This document shows positions 57,791 to 64,000 of a DNA stretch of 64,000 nt, one piece after another. The stretch spans positions 3,267,610 to 3,331,609 of the forward strand of contig NZ_CAKAKE010000001.1 of NCBI RefSeq assembly GCF_916618915.1, in the 5' to 3' direction. Under the pieces are notes generated by a model, which ran no database searches, was not told the DNA's origin, and worked only from the letters and a program-made list of their open reading frames with translations. Positions within the stretch are counted from its first letter, which is position 1; every line of letters starts with the position of its first letter. Source of the stretch: Stenotrophomonas sp. Marseille-Q4652. Its GTDB lineage: Bacteria; Pseudomonadota; Gammaproteobacteria; Xanthomonadales; Xanthomonadaceae. A program made the translations under genes and the position numbers.

Positions 57791-58343
57791 TCAACCAGCG
57801 AAGTCACGTCGCAGCGGCCCGTACAGCGCGGTGTCGCACAGCTCGCCATTGACCCGCCAGCGCTCGCGCAGCAGGCCTTCGTGGACGAAGCCGAGTTTCT
57901 CAAGCAGGTGCCGGGAGGGCGTGTTGCGCGGGTCGGTATCGGCCTCGATCCGGCGCAGGCCCATCCCGTCGAACAGTGGCGCAGCACCGCGCGCAGCGCC
58001 TCGCTGGCCAGGCCGCGGCCTGCCAGTCGCGGTGCAGGCTGTAGCCGATCTCGGCGCAACCCTGCTCGTGGCGGATGGCGAATACTGCGCAACTGCCGAT
58101 GAGCCGGTCGCTGGCGGCCTCGCAGATCGCCCACACCAGCAGCCCGTCCTCGCGCCGCTGGCGCAGGATGTCGGCGACCTTGCGCTCGGCCTGCGCCAGC
58201 TCGGTCCACGCCGGGTAGCTCCAGTAGCGCATCACCTGCCGATCACTGTGGATGGCGAAAAGTGCCGGGGCATCGTCCATGCGGAATTCACGCAGGCGCA
58301 GCCTGTCGGTATGCAGTTCGGGTTGCTCGAGATGACCGTCCAT
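57791..58343 (-). pseudogene. GNAT acetyltransferase (RimJ/RimL type), two frameshifts
   Basis: Would encode about 184 residues of the RimJ/RimL-like GNAT family, which acetylate amino groups using acetyl-CoA. The start [20 protein letters not shown] and AEIGYSLHRDWQ are in one frame. The acetyl-CoA loop GRGLASEALRAVLRHC then continues in a second frame (break near 58019), and FDGMGLRRIEADTDPRN through LYGPLRRDFAG in a third (break near 57975), ending at the TGA 57791. Each break is explained by one missing base; the first by GGG to GG in CAGGGCCGC. All downstream sequence is well conserved, which fits recent loss or sequencing error better than old decay. Convergent with DUF3999 (3 nt apart), divergent from pgk. 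Confidence 0.85.
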
Positions 58344-58423
58344 CGTGTCGCTCCGTGGTTTGCCCGCGCCGGCGCCGCGGGCGAGAATGCCGGTTTCCAT
58401 CGCCCCGCGGAGCTGATCCTGCC

Positions 58424-59599
58424 ATGTCCATCGTTCGCATGACCGACCTCGACCTTTCCGGCAAGCGCGTGCTGATCCGCCAGGATCTGAACGTGCCGAT
58501 CGAGGATGGCCGCATCACCTCCGAGCAGCGCATCACCGCCTCGATCCCGACCCTGAAGCTGGCGCTGGAAAAGGGCGCCGCGGTGATGGTGACCTCGCAC
58601 CTGGGCCGGCCGAAGGAAGGCGTGTGGAGCGAGGCCGATTCGCTGGCGCCGGTCGCCGCGCGGCTGTCGCAGTTGCTGGGTGTCGAGGTGCCGCTGGTCA
58701 AGGACTGGGTGGATGGCGTCGAGGTCGCCCCGGGCCAGGTCGTGCTGCTGGAAAACTGCCGCATGAACGTCGGCGAGAAGGCTGATGACGAGGCGCTGTC
58801 GAAGAAGTACGCCGCGCTGTGCGATGTGTTCGTCATGGATGCCTTCGGTACCGCGCACCGCGCCCAGGCCTCGACCCACGGCGTGATCCGCTTCGCCCCG
58901 GTGGCCGCGGGCGGCCCCCTGCTGATGGCCGAGCTCGATGCGCTGGACAAGGCGCTGGCCAACCCGGCGCGTCCGCTGCTGGCCATCGTTGCCGGCTCCA
59001 AGGTCTCGACCAAGCTGGAACTGCTGACCAGCCTGGTCGGCAAGGTCGACCAGCTGATCGTCGGCGGCGGCATCGCCAACACCTTCATCGCGGCCAATGG
59101 CCACGATGTCGGCAAGTCGCTGTATGAGGCCGATCTGCTGGAGACGGCCAGGAAGATCGATGCCGATGCCAACGCACGCGGCGCGCACATCCCGCTGCCG
59201 GCCGACGTGGTGGTGACCCCGGCATTTGCCGCGGACGCGCCGGCCACGGTCAAGCCGGTCGACGCCGTGGGCGCCGAGGACATGATCCTGGACATCGGTC
59301 CGCAGACCGCCGCGCAGTACGCCGAGCTGATCGCCAAGGCCGGTACCGTGGTGTGGAACGGCCCGGTCGGCGTGTTCGAGTTCGACGCCTTCGGCAAGGG
59401 CACCGAGACCCTGGCCAGGGCGATCGCTGCTTCCAAGGCGTTCTCCATCGCCGGCGGTGGCGACACCCTGGCCGCGGTCGACAAGTACGGCATCGCCGGG
59501 CAGGTCAGCTACATCTCCACCGGCGGCGGCGCCTTCCTCGAGTTCCTCGAGGGCAAGACCCTGCCGGCGGTCGCCGCGCTGGAGGCTCGCGGGTCGTGA
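58424..59599 (+). CDS. pgk: Phosphoglycerate kinase
   Basis: Transfers phosphate from 1,3-bisphosphoglycerate to ADP. 391 residues (E. coli 387). The start [25 protein letters not shown] aligns with the E. coli start MSVIKMTDLDLAGKRV, so ATG 58424 is preferred over 58439. Substrate loops TSHLGRP, the ADP-side [11 protein letters not shown] and C-terminal [14 protein letters not shown] and STGGGAFLE are intact. The HAD phosphatase gene starts inside its stop (GTGA), so the two are translationally coupled. Confidence 0.97.
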   Translation: MSIVRMTDLDLSGKRVLIRQDLNVPIEDGRITSEQRITASIPTLKLALEKGAAVMVTSHLGRPKEGVWSEADSLAPVAARLSQLLGVEVPLVKDWVDGVEVAPGQVVLLENCRMNVGEKADDEALSKKYAALCDVFVMDAFGTAHRAQASTHGVIRFAPVAAGGPLLMAELDALDKALANPARPLLAIVAGSKVSTKLELLTSLVGKVDQLIVGGGIANTFIAANGHDVGKSLYEADLLETARKIDADANARGAHIPLPADVVVTPAFAADAPATVKPVDAVGAEDMILDIGPQTAAQYAELIAKAGTVVWNGPVGVFEFDAFGKGTETLARAIAASKAFSIAGGGDTLAAVDKYGIAGQVSYISTGGGAFLEFLEGKTLPAVAALEARGS

Positions 59600-60267
59600 A
59601 TCGCGACGTGCTGTTCTTCGATCTCGACGGTACGCTGATCGATTCGGCCGTCGGGATCACCCGCTGCGTGGCCCATGCCCTGGAGTGCATGCAGCATCCG
59701 GTGCCGCCGCAGGAAGAGCTGCGGCGCTGGATCGGTCCGGCGCTGCGTACCAGCTTCGCGCCCCTGTTCCATGACGCCGAGCGCGTGGAGCAGGCGGTGC
59801 TGCATTACCGCGAACGCTTCGAGAGCCACGGCTGGCGCGAGCACGAGATCTACCCCGACATCGGCGAGGTCGTGCAGGAGCTGCACGCGGCTGGCCACCT
59901 GCTGGCGGTGGTGACCGCCAAGAACGAACCGCATGCCCGGCGCATCGTCGAACACCTGCCGTTCGGCCACTGCTTCACCGATGTCATTGGCGCCACCCCG
60001 GACGGTTCGCGCAGCCACAAGCCGGAGCTGATCGCCGAGGCACTGCAGCGGCTGTCGCTGCAGCCGGGTCGCTGCTGGATGATCGGCGACCGCCACATGG
60101 ACATCGAGGGCGCGCGCCACCACGGCATGCGCAACATCGGCGTGCTGTGGGGTTTCGGTGGCGCCGAGGAGCTGCGCCGCGCCGGGGCCCAGTACCTGGC
60201 CAACACCCCCCGCGAGCTGCCGGGACTGCTCGGCCAATCCGGCGCGCTGGTGCCCGCCGCCCACTGA
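59596..60267 (+). CDS. HAD hydrolase (phosphoglycolate-phosphatase-like)
   Basis: 223-residue HAD-superfamily phosphatase with a helical C1 cap. Motif I is [11 protein letters not shown] (nucleophile D9, acid-base D11), motif II is VVTAKNE, the conserved lysine is in RSHKPELI, and motif IV is [13 protein letters not shown]. It resembles Gph/PpaX-type enzymes; phosphoglycolate is a reasonable but unproven substrate. It starts with GTG 59596, overlapping the pgk stop, so coupling to glycolysis is suggested: clearing a toxic side product such as 2-phospholactate or phosphoglycolate would fit the place next to pgk and pyk. Confidence 0.9.
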   Translation: MNRDVLFFDLDGTLIDSAVGITRCVAHALECMQHPVPPQEELRRWIGPALRTSFAPLFHDAERVEQAVLHYRERFESHGWREHEIYPDIGEVVQELHAAGHLLAVVTAKNEPHARRIVEHLPFGHCFTDVIGATPDGSRSHKPELIAEALQRLSLQPGRCWMIGDRHMDIEGARHHGMRNIGVLWGFGGAEELRRAGAQYLANTPRELPGLLGQSGALVPAAH

Positions 60268-60286
60268 CGGGCGGCCTTCCTTCCCA

Positions 60287-60300
60287 CGCATACGTATGCG
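60287..60300. promoter_or_regulatory. Perfect 14-bp palindrome upstream of pyk
   Basis: CGCATACGTATGCG, an exact palindrome in the 215-nt HAD-pyk gap, 183 nt before the pyk ATG and 20 nt after the HAD stop. Candidate operator; no regulator recognised. The rest of the gap holds no convincing promoter hexamer pair or gene. Confidence 0.4.
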
Positions 60301-60482
60301 CGAGCAGCTGCAGGCGACTGCGGCTACGCTTGCCGTGCACCGTACGCGCCAGCATGTCTGACAGCGCTGTCCAGGATGTCCGCAGGACACCCCGAAGTCC
60401 CGAAAAAAGCTAGGCGGGACAATGTGATAGCGGCCTTCACGGTGTGCTAGCTTCTGTTGTCATTTCCGGGAGCCACAGCACC

Positions 60483-61949
60483 ATGATCGAGCGCCAGCGC
60501 CGAACCAAGATCCTTGCCACCCTGGGGCCGGCGACCGACCCGCCGGGCGTGCTGGAGGACCTGTTCCGGGCCGGCGTCAACGTGGTGCGGCTGAACTTCA
60601 GCCACGGCGATCCGTCCGGCCAGGCCAAGCGTGCGGCCGAGGTGCGCGCCGCTGCCCTGCGTGTCGGCGTGGAGGTCGGCATCCTGGCCGACCTGCCGGG
60701 TCCGAAGATCCGGATCGAGCGGTTTGCCGAGGGCAAGGTGGTGCTCCGGGCAGGCGACCGCTTCGACCTCGTGGCCGCGGCCAATACCCCCCCCGGCGAC
60801 GCCAGCCAGATCGGCGTCAGCTATCTGGGCCTGCCGCAGGACGTGGGCGCCGGTGACGTGCTGCTGCTCGACGATGGGCTGATGCAGCTGCGCGTGGTCG
60901 AGGTCCAGGGCGAACGCATCATCACCACGGTGCTCAACGACGGCGTGCTGTCCGACCGCAAGGGGCTCAACAAGCAGGGCGGCGGGCTGTCGCTGGGCGC
61001 GCTGACCGAGCGCGACAAGGAGCTGATCGGTATCGTGGCGAAGATCGGCGTGGACTTCATCGCCGTCTCGTTCTGCCGCAACGCGCAGGACATGATCGAT
61101 GCCCGCACCATCGCCCAGTCGCACGGCTGCAATGCCGCGCTGGTGGCCAAGATCGAGCGCACCGAGGCGATCGAGAACCTGGAGGAAATCGTCGAGGCCA
61201 GCGACGTGGTGATGGTGGCCCGTGGCGACCTGGGCGTGGAGATCGGCGATGCCGAGCTGCCGGGCCTGCAGAAGAAGATCATCAAGGCCGCGCTGGCGCA
61301 GAACCGCGTGGTGATCACCGCCACACAGATGCTGCAGTCGATGGTCGAAAGCCCGATCCCGACCCGCGCCGAGGTGCTGGACGTGGCCAACTCGGTGATC
61401 GACGGCACCGACGCGGTGATGCTGTCGGCCGAAACCGCCGCCGGCGCCTGGCCGGTCAAGGCGGTCGAGGCGATGGCGCGCATCTGCCTGGGTGCCGAGC
61501 GCCAGTTCCAGACCGAGACCGACTTCAACGCCTCGCCGCGCAACCTGGAGCGCGCCGACCAGGCCATCGCCATGGCCACCATGTTCCTGTCCCAGCACGT
61601 GGGCGTGCGCGCGATCGTGGCGATGACCGAATCCGGCGGCACCGCGCGCTACCTGTCGCGCTTCCGCGCCCGCCCGCCGATCTACGCGGTGACCCGCCAT
61701 GACGGCGCGCGCCGGCAGATGGCGCTGATGCGCGACGTGTTCCCGATCAACTTCGACAGCCGCGGGCTGACCCCGCGCGAGGCCGCGCGCGGCAGCATCC
61801 GCCTGCTGGTCGACGCAGGCTTGCTGCAGGCCGGCGACCGCGTGGTGTTCACCAGCGGCGAGCACATGGAAACCCATGGCGCGACCAACACCCTGCGCCT
61901 GCTGGAGGTTGGGCCGGACGGCCGCGCCAGCGGCCTGGGCGAGCTGTAA
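60483..61949 (+). CDS. pyk: Pyruvate kinase
   Basis: Makes pyruvate and ATP from phosphoenolpyruvate. 488 residues, closer to E. coli PykA (480) than PykF (470). The start RTKILATLGPA, R in VNVVRLNFSHG, catalytic lysine region AALVAKIERTEAIENLEEI, MVARGDLGVEIG and the potassium/PEP segment DAVMLSAETAAGAWPVKAV are intact, followed by the C-terminal allosteric domain (FTSGEHMETHGATNTLRL). The ATG at 60483 starts the usual N-terminus. An eight-C run (60787-60794) lies in the coding region. Followed by the aldolase gene after 158 nt. Confidence 0.96.
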   Translation: MIERQRRTKILATLGPATDPPGVLEDLFRAGVNVVRLNFSHGDPSGQAKRAAEVRAAALRVGVEVGILADLPGPKIRIERFAEGKVVLRAGDRFDLVAAANTPPGDASQIGVSYLGLPQDVGAGDVLLLDDGLMQLRVVEVQGERIITTVLNDGVLSDRKGLNKQGGGLSLGALTERDKELIGIVAKIGVDFIAVSFCRNAQDMIDARTIAQSHGCNAALVAKIERTEAIENLEEIVEASDVVMVARGDLGVEIGDAELPGLQKKIIKAALAQNRVVITATQMLQSMVESPIPTRAEVLDVANSVIDGTDAVMLSAETAAGAWPVKAVEAMARICLGAERQFQTETDFNASPRNLERADQAIAMATMFLSQHVGVRAIVAMTESGGTARYLSRFRARPPIYAVTRHDGARRQMALMRDVFPINFDSRGLTPREAARGSIRLLVDAGLLQAGDRVVFTSGEHMETHGATNTLRLLEVGPDGRASGLGEL

Positions 61950-62069
61950 ACGGTTACCGCCGAGGACGGTCGGGCAGTCTGCCGCTGCCAAACCACCATC
62001 GATGCACCGCCGCGGCCCTGGCCGGGGCGGTGTTCTGCCGTGGACGGCCAGTTCACTGCCTGTGGCGGC

Positions 62070-62075
62070 TATAAT
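62070..62075 (+). promoter_or_regulatory. -10 element for the aldolase gene
   Basis: An exact TATAAT, 32 nt before the ATG. The -35 position is a poor match. The pyk stop is 120 nt upstream, so the aldolase probably has its own promoter. Confidence 0.55.
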
Positions 62076-62107
62076 TCGGGTTTTCCCGCACCCGCCACAG
62101 GAAATAC

Positions 62108-63112
62108 ATGAGCATCGAACAGCTGGCCGAAACCGCCCAGGCCATGGTCGCCCCGGGCAAGGGCATCATCGCGATCGACGAATCCACCGGCACCATCGCC
62201 AAGCGCTTTGCCTCGGTGGGCATCGAGAACACCGAGGAAAACCGCCGCGCCTACCGCGAGCTGCTGCTCACCACGCCGAAGTTGAGCGACTACGTCTCCG
62301 GCGCGATCCTGTTCGACGAGACCATCCGCCAGTCGACCAAGGACGGCGTGCCGTTCGCCAAGTACATGGCCGACAACGGCATCATCCCGGGCATCAAGGT
62401 CGACACCGGCGCCAAGCCGCTGGCCGGCTGCCCGGGCGAGATGGTCACCGAGGGCCTGGACGGCCTGCGCGAGCGCCTGCAGGAGTACTACAAGCTCGGC
62501 GCCCGCTTCGCCAAGTGGCGCGCGGTGATCAACATCGGCGAATCGATCCCGTCGGGCACCTGCATCGACGCCAATGCCCACGCGCTGGCCCGCTATGCCG
62601 CGCTGTGCCAGGAAGCCGGCCTGGTGCCGATGGTCGAGCCGGAAGTGATCATGGACGGCGACCACGACATCGAGACCTGCTACGAAGTCACCGAAGCCAC
62701 CCTGCGTGCGCTGTTCGACGCCCTTTACGCGCAGAACGTCGTGCTGGAAGGCACCATCCTGAAGGCCTCCATGGTCATCTCCGGCAAGGACTGCGAAGAG
62801 CAGGCCGACGTCGAGGAAGTGGCCGAGTCGACCGTGATGTGCCTGAAGTCGACCGTGCCGGCAATCCTGCCGGGCATCGTGTTCCTGTCCGGTGGCCAGA
62901 CCGACGAGCAGTCCACCGCCCACCTCAACGCCATGAACCAGCTGGGCAACCTGCCGTGGCCGCTGAGCTTCTCCTACGGCCGTGCCATGCAGCAGGCCGC
63001 ACTGAAGCTGTGGGCAAAGGACATGAAGGGCAACTACGCCGCCGCCCAGAAGACCGTGTACGAGCGCGCCAAGGCCAACGGCCTGGCTGCGCTGGGCAAG
63101 TGGGAAGGCTGA
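62108..63112 (+). CDS. Fructose-bisphosphate aldolase class I
   Basis: Schiff-base aldolase of the animal/plant type that cleaves fructose 1,6-bisphosphate. 334 residues. The Schiff-base lysine is K219 in EGTILKASMV, and the second active-site lysine K136 in GARFAKWRAV; GKGIIAIDESTGTIAKRF near 17-34 and LSGGQTDEQSTAHL are family hallmarks. It shares no motifs with the zinc-dependent class II enzyme of most proteobacteria. ATG 62108 is preceded by AGGAAAT. Monocistronic, with its own -10 element and a strong terminator. Confidence 0.95.
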   Translation: MSIEQLAETAQAMVAPGKGIIAIDESTGTIAKRFASVGIENTEENRRAYRELLLTTPKLSDYVSGAILFDETIRQSTKDGVPFAKYMADNGIIPGIKVDTGAKPLAGCPGEMVTEGLDGLRERLQEYYKLGARFAKWRAVINIGESIPSGTCIDANAHALARYAALCQEAGLVPMVEPEVIMDGDHDIETCYEVTEATLRALFDALYAQNVVLEGTILKASMVISGKDCEEQADVEEVAESTVMCLKSTVPAILPGIVFLSGGQTDEQSTAHLNAMNQLGNLPWPLSFSYGRAMQQAALKLWAKDMKGNYAAAQKTVYERAKANGLAALGKWEG

Positions 63113-63151
63113 TGCCTCCGCGCCGCGCCGGTCGACCGGCGTGGCGCACGG

Positions 63152-63178
63152 AAAAAGCCGGCGCAAGCCGGTTTTTTT
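63152..63178 (+). terminator. Intrinsic terminator after the aldolase gene
   Basis: CCGGC with GCCGG closed by a GCAA tetraloop, extended by G-T and A-T pairs, then a run of seven T. Confidence 0.85.
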
Positions 63179-63203
63179 CTTTTTCCGATGCTGGAACGGT
63201 TGC

Positions 63204-63812
63204 TCAAGCGGCGCTACCGGCCTGCAGCGCCAGCGAGGCATCCATGGCCGGCGGGCGCGTCAGCAGCGGCTCGGCCGGAACGCGATAACCCAGCTCGGCC
63301 AGCGCCTGGCGATAGGCCTGGGCGGTGGCGCCGTTGTAGGCGACGAGGATGATGTGTCGCGGTTCGGCATGGCTGCGCTGCCAGGCCAGGGTCTCGGCAG
63401 CAGCCACGCGCGCGGCCAGCTGCAGCGGGTAGCCGTAGACGCCGCAGCTGATCGCGGGGAAGGCGACCGAATGCAGGCCCATTTCCTCGGCCAGCTTCAG
63501 CGAGCGCCAGTAGCAGTTGGCCAGCAGGGCCGGCTCGTCGTGCTGGCCCTCGCGCCAGACCGGGCCGACGGTATGCAGCACGTGCCGTGCGGCCAGACGG
63601 TGGCCGCCGGTCGCGCGTACCTCGCCGACCGGGCAACGCACGCCTGGACGCAGCTCCGGCAGTTGCCGACACTCGTCCAGCAGCCCTGGACCGGCGGCCC
63701 GATGGATGGCGCCATCCACGCCGCCGCCGCCGAGCAGGGACTCGTTGGCGGCGTTGACGATGGCGTCCACGGCCAGTTCGGTGATATCGCCTTGCCACAC
63801 TTCGATCTTCAT
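63204..63812 (-). CDS. Macro-domain protein (O-acetyl-ADP-ribose deacetylase-like)
   Basis: 202-residue macrodomain of the MacroD/YmdB type that binds ADP-ribose and removes acetyl or ADP-ribosyl ester groups. The ligand loops GDITELAVDAIVNAANESLLGGGGVDGAIHRAAG (Asn-Ala-Ala-Asn and the glycine loop) and AFPAISCGVYGYP are intact. About 25 residues at the C-terminus (PLLTRPPAMDASLALQAGSAA region) extend past the usual domain end and look unstructured. It converges on the aldolase gene, downstream of its terminator. Confidence 0.93.
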   Translation of the reverse strand: MKIEVWQGDITELAVDAIVNAANESLLGGGGVDGAIHRAAGPGLLDECRQLPELRPGVRCPVGEVRATGGHRLAARHVLHTVGPVWREGQHDEPALLANCYWRSLKLAEEMGLHSVAFPAISCGVYGYPLQLAARVAAAETLAWQRSHAEPRHIILVAYNGATAQAYRQALAELGYRVPAEPLLTRPPAMDASLALQAGSAA

Positions 63813-63950
63813 GGAGCTGATCTTTGTCCGCCGTTGATGAGGGAAACGTGATGGCGGGCGACCCGCGGCCGGCCGCCTGCATCCAGCGCCGGTACAAGCA
63901 TGTGGCGCGCCGTTCTCAGCAACTGCGACCGGCCCGGGGAGCGGAATGTA

Positions 63951-63977
63951 AAAGGCCCGCCTTGCTGGCGGGCCTTT
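63951..63977 (-). terminator. Terminator hairpin near the right edge
   Basis: Perfect 11-bp stem AAAGGCCCGCC with GGCGGGCCTTT, 5-nt loop. The longer U run (TTTTAC) is on the minus strand, suggesting it ends a minus-strand gene beyond the window. The 188 nt after the macro-domain gene hold no other feature I can support. Confidence 0.6.
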
Positions 63978-63984
63978 GCGTGGC

Positions 63985-63994
63985 GGGGGGGGGG
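63985..63994. repeat. Ten-G homopolymer at the right edge
   Basis: G10 in intergenic sequence, directly after the terminator hairpin. Length is prone to replication slippage and to base-calling error. Confidence 0.9.
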
Positions 63995-64000
63995 CTGGCG

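Overview
This is a 64 kb stretch of G+C-rich (roughly two thirds or more by eye), gene-dense bacterial chromosome. Gene content and order point to the family Xanthomonadaceae (Stenotrophomonas, Pseudoxanthomonas, Xanthomonas or close kin). The indicators are ponA/mrcA divergent from pilMNOPQ, a moxR-bat operon, an Oar-like TonB receptor, pgk-HAD-pyk-class I aldolase, and gmk-rpoZ-spoT-recG with ridA inserted. The genus cannot be fixed from the sequence alone. I see no tRNA, rRNA, CRISPR array, insertion sequence, prophage or classical defence island.

Layout. 1-5.2 kb: a frameshifted PAS-GGDEF sensor cut by the left edge, a YgfB-family protein, and a TerC-family transporter flanked by the proline peptidases PepP and PepQ. 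5.3-11.2 kb (minus): rph, a VOC protein, rdgB, hemW, a DUF1631 protein and a PilZ protein, mostly with overlapping or near-abutting junctions. 11.3-18.5 kb (plus): yicC, gmk, rpoZ, spoT, ridA, recG. 18.5-21.4 kb: nucleoside hydrolase, zinc-independent ribosomal protein L31, citrate synthase. 21.4-24.5 kb (minus): a conserved unknown and penicillin-binding protein 1A. 24.7-29.6 kb: the type IV pilus assembly operon pilMNOPQ. 29.7-36.5 kb: moxR, DUF58, DUF4381, batA, a batB-batC fusion and batD, nearly all joined by 4-nt overlaps. 36.6-43.4 kb: a DAACS symporter, transketolase and, convergent with it, a TonB-dependent receptor. 43.7-50.5 kb: a CoA-transferase-like protein with a flavin reductase; a BlaI/M56 cassette whose protease ends in a TonB domain, with a TonB-like lipoprotein; then a metallo-beta-lactamase-fold protein with an S1/P1 nuclease. 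50.6-63.8 kb: ompW divergent from gap, a soluble MCP-like sensor divergent from a DUF2339-DUF3999 pair, a broken GNAT gene, pgk-HAD, pyk, class I aldolase and a macro-domain protein.

Themes. The window carries much of central carbon metabolism (gltA, tkt, gap, pgk, pyk, fba), stringent response and transcription (rpoZ, spoT), envelope and pilus machinery, and several cyclic-di-GMP-type proteins (GGDEF, PilZ). Most of it is housekeeping. The less ordinary items are: (i) the blaI-M56-TonB-lipoprotein cassette with two BlaI-type operators placed on its -10 and ribosome-binding regions; (ii) a perfect FNR box at exactly class II spacing upstream of ompW; (iii) a BatB-BatC fusion with a degenerate metal site and a nine-G tract; (iv) an MCP-like protein with its sensor domain at the C-terminus; (v) DUF1631 translationally coupled to PilZ; (vi) a TerC transporter set between two peptidases of a typically Mn-dependent family; and (vii) three apparent single-base losses in two genes, two of which fit loss of one G from GGGCC and may be sequencing errors.
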